From assembly GCA_025927935.1 (NCBI GenBank), contig JAICKM010000075.1:1-15382 (forward strand): 15,382 nt of DNA, in the 5' to 3' direction. The DNA is from Chloroflexia bacterium. Lineage in GTDB: Bacteria; Chloroflexota; Chloroflexia; QHBQ01; JADMIH01. The position numbers and the translations under genes are program-made. The notes under the pieces were generated by a model, which was given only the letters and a program-made list of their open reading frames with translations, searched no databases and was not told the DNA's origin. Positions within the stretch are counted from its first letter, which is position 1. Each line of letters begins with the position of its first letter. Below, piece by piece: positions 8,088-14,965 of the stretch.

Positions 8088-11000
8088 ATGCAGGGCGATA
8101 TCACGCGGTCCACCTTCCGGCCGGAAAACCACTACGACGGCGTCCGTATGCAGCAGGGGCGCGTGCAACTGGATGCCGACTGGAACGAGCAAGTCGACAT
8201 CCAGCAATACCGCGACCACATCATCCACGCCGACGTCATTGGCTCCTGCGGCGCGCCGAAAGAGGGCGGCGGCTTCGCGTTGCAGCCACAGAACGGCACC
8301 CTGGCCGCGACAGCCGGGCGGATTTACGTGGACGGCATCCTCTGTGAGAACGAGCAGGCCGTGGCGCTGACCGCCCAGCCCGACCTGCCCGGCTTCACCC
8401 TGCCCGCCGATGCGGGCCTCTATCTGGCCTTCCTCGATGTCTGGCAGCGCGACATCACCGCGCTCGACGACCCGCACATCCGCGAAGTCGCGCTGGGTGG
8501 CCCCGACACGGCCACGCGTAGCCGCGTGGTCTGGCAGATCAAGCTGCTGGAGGTGGGCGACGAGAACGCCACCGCGACCTGTAAGACCGACTTCCCCGCC
8601 TGGAACAACCTGACCGGCGCGACGAGCGGCACGCTCACGGCCCGCGCCCAGCCGGAGACGGGCACGCCGAACCCCTGCGTGGTCCCGCCCGGCGCCGGCT
8701 ACCGCCGCGTGGAGAACCAGCTCTATCGGGTCGAGATCCATCAGGCGGGACCGGTGGGCACGGCCACCTTCAAGTGGTCGCGCGAGAACGGCTCCATCGC
8801 CACCGGCTGGACCGGCCAGAACGTCAACGACCTGACGGTCAGCGCGCCGGGCCGCGACAGCGTGCTCGGCTTCGCCGGGGGGCAGTGGATCGAACTGACC
8901 GATGACGCGCATGAACTGACGGGACAGCCCGGCACGCTGGTCAAGCTGCTCAAGGTCGAGGGCCAGGTGCTGACCATCGATGCCGGCACCGCCATCGGCA
9001 GCGTGCAGTTCAGCGACTTCCCGAACAACCCCAAGATCCGCCGCTGGGACCAGCCGGCGGGATCGGCGGGCGCACTCACGGTCGAGGTCCCGGCGACCAA
9101 CGACGGCTTCCTTGCGCTGGAAGATGGCGTCGAAGTCAAGTTCGAAGCCAATGCTACCTACCGCGCGGGCGACTACTGGCTGATCCCGGCGCGCACCATC
9201 ACGGGCGACATCGACTGGCCGCGCGACTCCGCCAACGCCTACCTGCCGCAGCCGCCGAACGGCATCCGCCATCACTACTGCCGCCTGGCCCTGGCCCGCT
9301 TCACGGATGAGACCTGGCAGGTGGTCGAGGATTGCCGCCCGCCCTTCCCCAGCCTGAGCACCATCTGCGCCGAGGATATCTGCTTTGACAACACCCAATG
9401 CCAGATGGTCGACGTGGTGACGGTGCAGGACGCGCTGGAACGGCTGTGCGGCGAGAACGATCTGCGCTTCCACAACAAGCACCTGCACGGCTGGGGCATC
9501 GTCTGCGGGCTGCGCGTCACCTGCGGGCCGGACGGCGAGGGAGAGCCACGCGCCAACGTCACCGTCCATCCTGGCTATGCGCTTGACTGTGAGGGCAACG
9601 ACATCCGCCTCGACGACGATGCGACGCTCGACATCATGCGCATGATCGCTATCCTCCAGGAGCGCAATCCCAACGATCCGGTGCTGGACGCGAACGGCAA
9701 CGGCGAGGTCTCCATGATCCTCGGCCTGAACGAGGCGCGGCAACATCTGATCACGATCGAGAAGTTTCGCCCGCCGGGTAACAACTTCCAGAGTCTGATC
9801 GCGGGCACGATGCTGCTCGACGTGTACAACGATTGCATCAAGAAGATCCAGGATTTCCTGCACGAGCAGTTGACCCCGCCCCCGGACGAGCAGGGCCTCC
9901 CGGCGGGTCCCGGCACCCAGCGCATCGCCGCGCTCTCGAACCTGCTGGCCCAGGGTGTCAACCCGCAAACGGGCCAGCGCCTGTTCATCTCGAAGCGGGA
10001 AGACGCCATTCTGCGTGACTTCTACGCGAAGCTGCGGGCGCTGTTGCAGAGCGAGACCTTCTGCGCCATGTTCGAGAACGCCCGCCCCTTCCCCGACTAC
10101 CCGCCCGAACTGGATCAGATGGATACGATTTTCGCCAAGGGCGAGCACACGCGGCTGCGCCTGCGGCCCGGCGGCCACGAGGTCTACTCGGTCGGCACCG
10201 GCGCCAATCCGGTGAAGCCGGCCACCATCATCAACCGCTTCGACCTGGACCGCAACGTGCTGCGCAGCCAGATCGATCCGATTGCCGGCACCGAGACCGG
10301 GACCGGCACGAAGCTACAGGATACCGGCAAGGCCGCCGCGCAATCCGGCGACAGCGGCGCGGGCGCCGTGCAGGACGTGGCCTTCGCGCCCAACGGCAAC
10401 CGAATCTATATGATCGCTCCGACGCGCACCGAAGAGAACACCTTCTTCCGCGTCGGCGACTTCGACCGGTCGGGCAACCTTACCTGGCGGCCCATCGTCA
10501 CCATCTGCGGCGTCAAGCTGATCACCCTGGGCACCACCGCCGCCGACCCGAACAATGTCTATGCTGTCGGCGTCCATAAAGTCTCGGTGACGCAAAACGG
10601 CACCACGCGCACGCAGATCCAGGGCCTGGGCCTCTACAAGATCAACCCGGACAACGTCGACCCCAACATGGCGCCGGTCAAAGCATTCAACAGCGTGGGC
10701 CACCTGGTGATCACCGCCGACGGGCGCGCTTTCGCCACCGCCGCGCCGCCCAACACCGAGGCTACCGCCTACCAAGCTATCCTGGGCATCCAGTTGCCCG
10801 CGCTGACGCCCATCTTCCCCAACCGCGTGGATACGTTTGCTGTGGACAGCGGCAACGACGATATCGCCGTCTTCACGCGGGCCGAGGGGGCGGATCGCGA
10901 AACGATCTACGTCGTCACCGGGCCGTCGCAAGGCACCAAAGCGATCCAGGCATTCGACATGACCGGCACACGCATCGCCAATCCCATCACCGTGCTGAAC

Positions 11001-12356
11001 ACTGTGATCCGCTTGCAGACCTTCGCGCCCACGCGCATGTTGCTCATGACCTGGGAGGATGACTACTCTGTCCGCATGATCGACATGCGGAGCAATGCCC
11101 TCGTGCCGAATTACCTGCTGCCCATGCAGGTCAGCCCCATCGCGATCACCGCCGATGTGGCGCGGGCGCAACGGGTCTACGTGCTCAACTACTTCAGCAA
11201 CACGCTGACTACGGCCAACGGCGCGCTCTTCCGCCCGGATTTCCGCTTCCCGCTGGCGATCTTGGCCGCCTACCGCAAAGCCGCGGTCGAAGCCTTCGCC
11301 GACCTGACCGCGGGCTTCCTGCAATACCTCAAGGACTGCCTGTGCGACCACTTCCTGGTCAATTGCCCGGAATGCACGGGCCAGGAAAAGCTCTACCTGG
11401 GCGCCGTCAGCATCCGTGCTAACCAGGTCTACAAAATCTGCAACTTCACGGGGCGCAAGACCGTCGGCAGTTTCCCCACCTGGAGCTACTGGCTGTCGCT
11501 GGTGCCGATCATGCCGATGATCGACCGCATGATCGAGCAGTTCTGCTGCACGGTGCTGCCGGATATCTTCCGCTACACCGCCCCGGCGTTCGACGAGCAG
11601 CAGACGTTTAACGCGAAGTCGCGCGTACAGGGCAACACGTTCCGCTCCGGTCTGGGCGCGGTCCAGGGCGCGGATCTCGGCGCCTGGGCGCGCAATCTGT
11701 TCACCAAGGGCCAGGCCACCGGCAACGTGCTCAACTTGGCGCTGCGCCAGCCGCAAGCCCGCGCCGGGTTGGCCGCCCCCACGATCATGGCCTCGGATAT
11801 CGTCGGGCAGCCCGCCGATGAAGTCGCCACCCGGCTCAAGGACACCGGCGTGACCGTGCAGCGGGCGCCGTTTGACCCCACCAGCGCGCCAGGGTTGGCC
11901 GCCGACCTCGGCGGGTTCTTCCGCGAGCCGTCGCCCGGCAGCGCGGTCACGCTGCATGAAGAGGACGGCAAGGTCGTCTACTACAGCGTCGCCGCCACCG
12001 ATCCGGCCACACAGCAACTGCGTGCCAGCGTCGGCACGCTCTCGGAATCCCTGCAAGCCAAAGATACCGAGATCCAACAGTTACGCACCACCCTCGAAGG
12101 CCAGCAAGCGACGCTGAATCAGGTGGAGACGCTGAAAACCAGCCTGGCCGAAGCGCAAACGCTGCTGGCTCAGCGAGAAACCGAACTGGGTACCCTGCGC
12201 AGCCAGGTTCAGGATCTGCAACGTGTGCAAACCGACCTGGCGCAGCAAGTGGCCCCCGACCGGGTGAAGGCACTGGAAACCCAACTGACCGAGTTGAGCA
12301 GCTTCCGCGATGAGGTACAGAAATTCATGCAGCGCCAGCCGCCGCCACAGAAGTAA
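8088..12356 (+). CDS. DUF6519-type giant appendage protein with PASTA-like and coiled-coil C-terminus
   Basis: This 1422-residue protein has a DUF6519-type N-terminus: MQGDITRSTFRPENHYDGV, then MQQGRVQLDADWNEQ, FKWSRENGS near 227-235, and LHGWGIVCGLRV near 466-477. Residues about 698-1045 have recurring blocks such as VAFAPNGNRIYMIA and LVITADGRAFATA, which look like beta-propeller blades. A cysteine cluster C-x-C-x6-C-x2-C lies at C1084, C1086, C1093 and C1096. Residues about 1231-1303 resemble a PASTA domain (SDIVGQPADEVATRLKDTGV, then PSPGSAVTL). Residues about 1307-1415 are a long heptad-patterned coiled coil rich in Q, L, E and T. The ATG is 6 bases after AAGGAG (8076-8081), and the gap from the previous stop is 10 bases. 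DUF6519 proteins are known neighbours of eCIS baseplate genes but have no established function. A surface-contacting or trimeric fibre role is inference. Confidence 0.85.
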   Translation: MQGDITRSTFRPENHYDGVRMQQGRVQLDADWNEQVDIQQYRDHIIHADVIGSCGAPKEGGGFALQPQNGTLAATAGRIYVDGILCENEQAVALTAQPDLPGFTLPADAGLYLAFLDVWQRDITALDDPHIREVALGGPDTATRSRVVWQIKLLEVGDENATATCKTDFPAWNNLTGATSGTLTARAQPETGTPNPCVVPPGAGYRRVENQLYRVEIHQAGPVGTATFKWSRENGSIATGWTGQNVNDLTVSAPGRDSVLGFAGGQWIELTDDAHELTGQPGTLVKLLKVEGQVLTIDAGTAIGSVQFSDFPNNPKIRRWDQPAGSAGALTVEVPATNDGFLALEDGVEVKFEANATYRAGDYWLIPARTITGDIDWPRDSANAYLPQPPNGIRHHYCRLALARFTDETWQVVEDCRPPFPSLSTICAEDICFDNTQCQMVDVVTVQDALERLCGENDLRFHNKHLHGWGIVCGLRVTCGPDGEGEPRANVTVHPGYALDCEGNDIRLDDDATLDIMRMIAILQERNPNDPVLDANGNGEVSMILGLNEARQHLITIEKFRPPGNNFQSLIAGTMLLDVYNDCIKKIQDFLHEQLTPPPDEQGLPAGPGTQRIAALSNLLAQGVNPQTGQRLFISKREDAILRDFYAKLRALLQSETFCAMFENARPFPDYPPELDQMDTIFAKGEHTRLRLRPGGHEVYSVGTGANPVKPATIINRFDLDRNVLRSQIDPIAGTETGTGTKLQDTGKAAAQSGDSGAGAVQDVAFAPNGNRIYMIAPTRTEENTFFRVGDFDRSGNLTWRPIVTICGVKLITLGTTAADPNNVYAVGVHKVSVTQNGTTRTQIQGLGLYKINPDNVDPNMAPVKAFNSVGHLVITADGRAFATAAPPNTEATAYQAILGIQLPALTPIFPNRVDTFAVDSGNDDIAVFTRAEGADRETIYVVTGPSQGTKAIQAFDMTGTRIANPITVLNTVIRLQTFAPTRMLLMTWEDDYSVRMIDMRSNALVPNYLLPMQVSPIAITADVARAQRVYVLNYFSNTLTTANGALFRPDFRFPLAILAAYRKAAVEAFADLTAGFLQYLKDCLCDHFLVNCPECTGQEKLYLGAVSIRANQVYKICNFTGRKTVGSFPTWSYWLSLVPIMPMIDRMIEQFCCTVLPDIFRYTAPAFDEQQTFNAKSRVQGNTFRSGLGAVQGADLGAWARNLFTKGQATGNVLNLALRQPQARAGLAAPTIMASDIVGQPADEVATRLKDTGVTVQRAPFDPTSAPGLAADLGGFFREPSPGSAVTLHEEDGKVVYYSVAATDPATQQLRASVGTLSESLQAKDTEIQQLRTTLEGQQATLNQVETLKTSLAEAQTLLAQRETELGTLRSQVQDLQRVQTDLAQQVAPDRVKALETQLTELSSFRDEVQKFMQRQPPPQK

Positions 12357-12367
12357 GGAAGCCCATC

Positions 12368-12418
12368 ATGACCACCACGCTTCGACGCCGGCGGCGTAGA
12401 TCAATTCGACTGCGTTAG
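12368..12418 (+). CDS. Possible 16-residue arginine-rich mini-ORF
   Basis: ATG at 12368 lies 7 bases after a Shine-Dalgarno-like AAGGAAG (12355-12361) that overlaps the stop of the DUF6519 gene. It reads MTTTLRRRRRRSIRLR and then TAG (12416-12418). Six consecutive arginines are written with CGA CGC CGG CGG CGT AGA. It sits directly ahead of the DUF4157 gene. It could be a leader peptide affecting translation of that gene, the remnant of a lost gene start, or chance. Only its sequence and its ribosome-binding site support it. Confidence 0.25.
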   Translation: MTTTLRRRRRRSIRLR

Positions 12419-12436
12419 GCCGTTTGATAATCTCCG

Positions 12437-12443
12437 AAAGGAG
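12437..12443 (+). promoter_or_regulatory. Shine-Dalgarno that fixes the DUF4157 gene start
   Basis: AAAGGAG lies 7 bases before GTG at 12451. This supports GTG rather than the in-frame TTG at 12424, which would put the site inside the coding region and lacks its own site. Confidence 0.7.
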
Positions 12444-12450
12444 AGTAGCC

Positions 12451-14220
12451 GTGCATACTTTCGCAGAGAACCAGAAGGCAGCGCAGCAGCCTGCGTCTGC
12501 CCAGGCTGCGACGCCCGAACGGCCACAATTTGGGCAAGGACACGCGGGGCGCTACGTCCAGCGCGCCGGCGGGAATCAAGGCGGCCCGCGGCTGCCGGGA
12601 GCAAATACAGGGAACGGCAACAGCGATCCACGGGCTGCCGGAACAGCCCCTTTCGGTCACGATTTCAGTCGCATTCCGGTACACTCTAATCCTGCCGGCG
12701 AACTTTCACCGGCGCGGGAGAGGACGGAGCCGGAGCGCCGCGCCAGGGACCGTGTCCGCGCCTTCGGCTCCATCCCGGTCAGAACCGCGCTGCGTCCCCA
12801 CGAGGGCGCTCCTGAAACGCTGCGACGCGAGGCGGACATCTACGCGCAGGGCAAGACCCCGGTCCGCGTCGGCGGCCAGTTGGCGGCCTGGGATACCAAG
12901 CCGCTTGGCGCACCGGAGACCGGCGCGCACCTGCGCGAGATCGGGCGCCAGTTCGGGCCGGAGGGCGTGGAGCGATCCGTGCGCGGGCTGGCGCATACCC
13001 GCGGCGAAAAATTCGCGCATAGCGCGGCTGAGCATGCGGGTTTCTCGCCGGCCGCCCGCTCACCGGACGGCGGTCCGATCGGGCAGGAAGCGGCCGGCGC
13101 AATCAAAGTGAGCAATCCATCCGGTCCCTTGCCCGACGCTGTGCGCGAGAAGCTAACGAACGCGAGCGGCCACGACTTCGCCGGTATCGCGATCCACGAC
13201 GACGCGAACGCCCATCGCGCCGCGGATCTCCTCAATGCGCGCGCCTTCACCATCGGACGTGGGATCTACTTCGCCCAGAACGAGTATCAGCCGGCAACCC
13301 CCGCCGGGATGCATTTACTCGCGCACGAGGCGGCGCACACAATCCAGCAACGCGGGCAGGAGTCGGAAGTGAACGCCCACGCCCGCACCACCAGCAGCGG
13401 TGATCGCGCCGAGGATGAGGCCACCCACTTTGCTGCTTACGTGACCGGCGGGCACGCGACCGCGCCGCCGCCGTTGACGCCCTCGACGCGAACCGGTCTG
13501 GTGCATCGTGTCATCAGCTTCACCCACGCCAACGACGCGTTTACGACGAACAATGTGGTCGCCGACGAGGACGCAACGGGGTTCCTGCTGGCGTCGGACC
13601 CCACCCCTTCGTTCCAATGGGACACGGACGTGACCATCCACGGGGTTGCGGGCGATCCGTTCGCCAACTTCGAGGTCGGCTTTCTCCAGGTCGAGCGTGT
13701 CTTCGGGATCAACGTCCACTGGGGCAGCGGGGCGAACGAGACCCATCGCCGGGTGCGGCCCGATCACCTGCCCCGGCGGGACGCCATAGCGGAGGCCAAC
13801 ATATGGTACGATGACGGTGGTCCTAGTCAGTCTGCGGCGTTCGCGGCCAACGGCGATGTTCGCAGCCCTTCGTTCGACGATTCACCCGGCACAGCGCGAT
13901 TCCCGTGGGCAAACCCCACTCCCGGTCGCGCCAGCACGAGGGGCTGGTTCAATTACGGTGACGCATTCGTTACCTATTTGAGCGCGCGGGATACGACCGC
14001 CGGCACCGGCGCCGCTGCCTTCCGCGATCTCGCCAACGTCTACTGGAATCTCTCCGCCGAGGGCCGCTTCGACACGACGCAGGCTGTCGGCGCGCGCGTG
14101 ACCTTGACCTCGCCTGGCGCGATTAACCACAGCCACGTCATCGAAGGGGGCAGCGGCGAGTTCCCGGCCATACATGGCGGCACCATCGCCAATGGTCATG
14201 ATGTTACGACGGACACGTGA
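12451..14220 (+). CDS. DUF4157 (eCIS core domain) protein with unrecognised C-terminal domain, candidate cargo
   Basis: This 589-residue protein starts at GTG 12451, chosen for its Shine-Dalgarno. The N-terminal 60 residues are low-complexity (A, Q, P, G), followed by FGHDFSRIPVHS at 68-79, a motif common near the start of eCIS-associated DUF4157 proteins. The DUF4157 core spans about 227-302: LPDAVREKL, SGHDFAGIAIHDD, GRGIYFAQNEY, and the zinc-metalloprotease-like HEAAH at 292-296 followed by TIQQRG. Residues about 354-589 form an aromatic-rich domain that I do not recognise (FEVGFLQVERVFGINVHWG, GWFNYGDAFVTYLSARDTTA). DUF4157 is known to be strongly linked to eCIS loci and to front variable toxin domains. 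That this protein is loaded cargo, and that HEAAH is catalytic, are inferences. There is no signal peptide, consistent with delivery by a particle. It lies 94 bp after the structural genes. Confidence 0.85.
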   Translation: MHTFAENQKAAQQPASAQAATPERPQFGQGHAGRYVQRAGGNQGGPRLPGANTGNGNSDPRAAGTAPFGHDFSRIPVHSNPAGELSPARERTEPERRARDRVRAFGSIPVRTALRPHEGAPETLRREADIYAQGKTPVRVGGQLAAWDTKPLGAPETGAHLREIGRQFGPEGVERSVRGLAHTRGEKFAHSAAEHAGFSPAARSPDGGPIGQEAAGAIKVSNPSGPLPDAVREKLTNASGHDFAGIAIHDDANAHRAADLLNARAFTIGRGIYFAQNEYQPATPAGMHLLAHEAAHTIQQRGQESEVNAHARTTSSGDRAEDEATHFAAYVTGGHATAPPPLTPSTRTGLVHRVISFTHANDAFTTNNVVADEDATGFLLASDPTPSFQWDTDVTIHGVAGDPFANFEVGFLQVERVFGINVHWGSGANETHRRVRPDHLPRRDAIAEANIWYDDGGPSQSAAFAANGDVRSPSFDDSPGTARFPWANPTPGRASTRGWFNYGDAFVTYLSARDTTAGTGAAAFRDLANVYWNLSAEGRFDTTQAVGARVTLTSPGAINHSHVIEGGSGEFPAIHGGTIANGHDVTTDT

Positions 14221-14301
14221 GCGCGGCGGGCCGCGTCCGCACCGTGCTCCTGTCCGGCGCTGTCGTGCCAGGCCCGCTGACCACCACGTTCGCGCGCCAT
14301 G

Positions 14302-14308
14302 AAGGAGG
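14302..14308 (+). promoter_or_regulatory. Strong Shine-Dalgarno ahead of TTG at 14319
   Basis: AAGGAGG is a full-length match 10 bases before an in-frame TTG at 14319. It is the best ribosome-binding site in this part of the window. The competing GTG at 14217, which overlaps the previous stop (GTGA), has no recognisable site. Confidence 0.55.
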
Positions 14309-14318
14309 CGGAACCACC

Positions 14319-14759
14319 TTGATCCATCACATTGTCAGGATACGATCCACTCCCGCCGTCACCGGCCCGGCGCTAGGCGTAGCAGAGGTCGCATCCGGAA
14401 AGAGGCCGCAGGAACGCTTGCGGTACCTCTTGCCGCCGGATCGGGTACCGGCGCATGCGCCGCTCGTGCTGCTGTGGCGCGGCGACCCGTTGTCGTCGCC
14501 GGACACAATCGTCCTCAAGGGCGCGCACAAGAGTGGGCAAGAGATCGCTGTGCAAATCGAACTGCGCCGGTTCGACGGCACTCTGCACGCGAACACTGTC
14601 ACCGTGCCTATCGTGGAGATCGACCTCGGAGTGTTGGAGCCGGGGCACTACGAAGTATCAATCGCAGTGACCGAACTCTGGTTCAGTGATCTGGACCACC
14701 CGGAGAACGCCGCCAAACCGAGCACGCAGCATACGAGCTTTTCGTTTGTGGTTGTGTAA
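14319..14759 (+). CDS. Small beta-rich protein of unknown function
   Basis: The reading frame opens at GTG 14217, overlapping the DUF4157 stop by 4 bases (180 residues). A strong Shine-Dalgarno instead favours TTG at 14319 (146 residues), and the extra N-terminal residues look unstructured, so I prefer the shorter form. I do not recognise the family. Alternating hydrophobic strands (APLVLLWRGD, EIAVQIELRRF, NTVTVPIVEIDLGVLEPGHYEVSIAVTELWF, SFSFVVV) suggest an all-beta, immunoglobulin-like sandwich. The LEPGHYEV turn is typical of such folds. There is no signal peptide, no membrane segment and no cysteine. Its position straight after the candidate cargo suggests a partner, adaptor or immunity role, which is purely positional inference. 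Confidence 0.7.
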   Translation: MIHHIVRIRSTPAVTGPALGVAEVASGKRPQERLRYLLPPDRVPAHAPLVLLWRGDPLSSPDTIVLKGAHKSGQEIAVQIELRRFDGTLHANTVTVPIVEIDLGVLEPGHYEVSIAVTELWFSDLDHPENAAKPSTQHTSFSFVVV

Positions 14760-14839
14760 CGGGCTATTCTGCGCCCGAATCTTGGACGAGAAAATCAGTT
14801 CCAGAGAAAGCCAGCCGACCTGTAGTCCAAATGCTGCAG

Positions 14840-14872
14840 GCCCAGCGGGACACGTACCCAGGCGCGCTGGGC
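14840..14872. terminator. 8-bp inverted repeat between convergent genes, possible weak terminator
   Basis: GCCCAGCG (14840-14847) is the exact reverse complement of CGCTGGGC (14865-14872), with a 17-base loop. It lies about 80 bases after the small beta-rich gene and about 90 bases beyond the stop of the convergent permease. There is no following T-run on either strand, so a classical Rho-independent terminator is not shown. An alternative 5-bp CCCAG/CTGGG stem overlaps it. Confidence 0.3.
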
Positions 14873-14887
14873 AGCCAGATCCCGGAT

Positions 14888-14909
14888 CGACCTTTTACGA
14901 GGGGGGTCG
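14888..14909 (+). other. Possible RNA hairpin with G-U pairs
   Basis: Read as plus-strand RNA, CGACCUUUU (14888-14896) can pair with GGGGGGUCG (14901-14909): five Watson-Crick pairs, four G-U pairs and an ACGA tetraloop. The minus strand cannot form the wobble part. No U-run follows, so it could be a 3'-end stabilising structure, a weak termination signal or chance. Confidence 0.25.
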
Positions 14910-14965
14910 TGCAGCCATACGATATCGGTATCACTACAGGACGTGCAGGGCGGCAGGCAGCAGCG

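Noticed and set aside
8070..10178. 702-codon minus-strand open frame opposite the DUF6519 gene
   Set aside because: Shadow of the plus-strand gene; no Shine-Dalgarno or domain, and composition typical of antisense to GC-rich codons.
10314..12077. 587-codon minus-strand open frame opposite the DUF6519 C-terminal half
   Set aside because: Antisense shadow; the plus-strand frame has coherent domains here.
12405..12431. TTCGAC plus GATAAT as a promoter for the DUF4157 gene
   Set aside because: The -35 match is poor and the spacing is 15 bases; one -10-like hexamer in a 94-bp gap is not enough to call a promoter.
14760..14777. CGGGC/GCCCG 5-bp stem right after the small beta-rich gene as a terminator
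   Set aside because: Short stem, 8-base loop and no following T-run.
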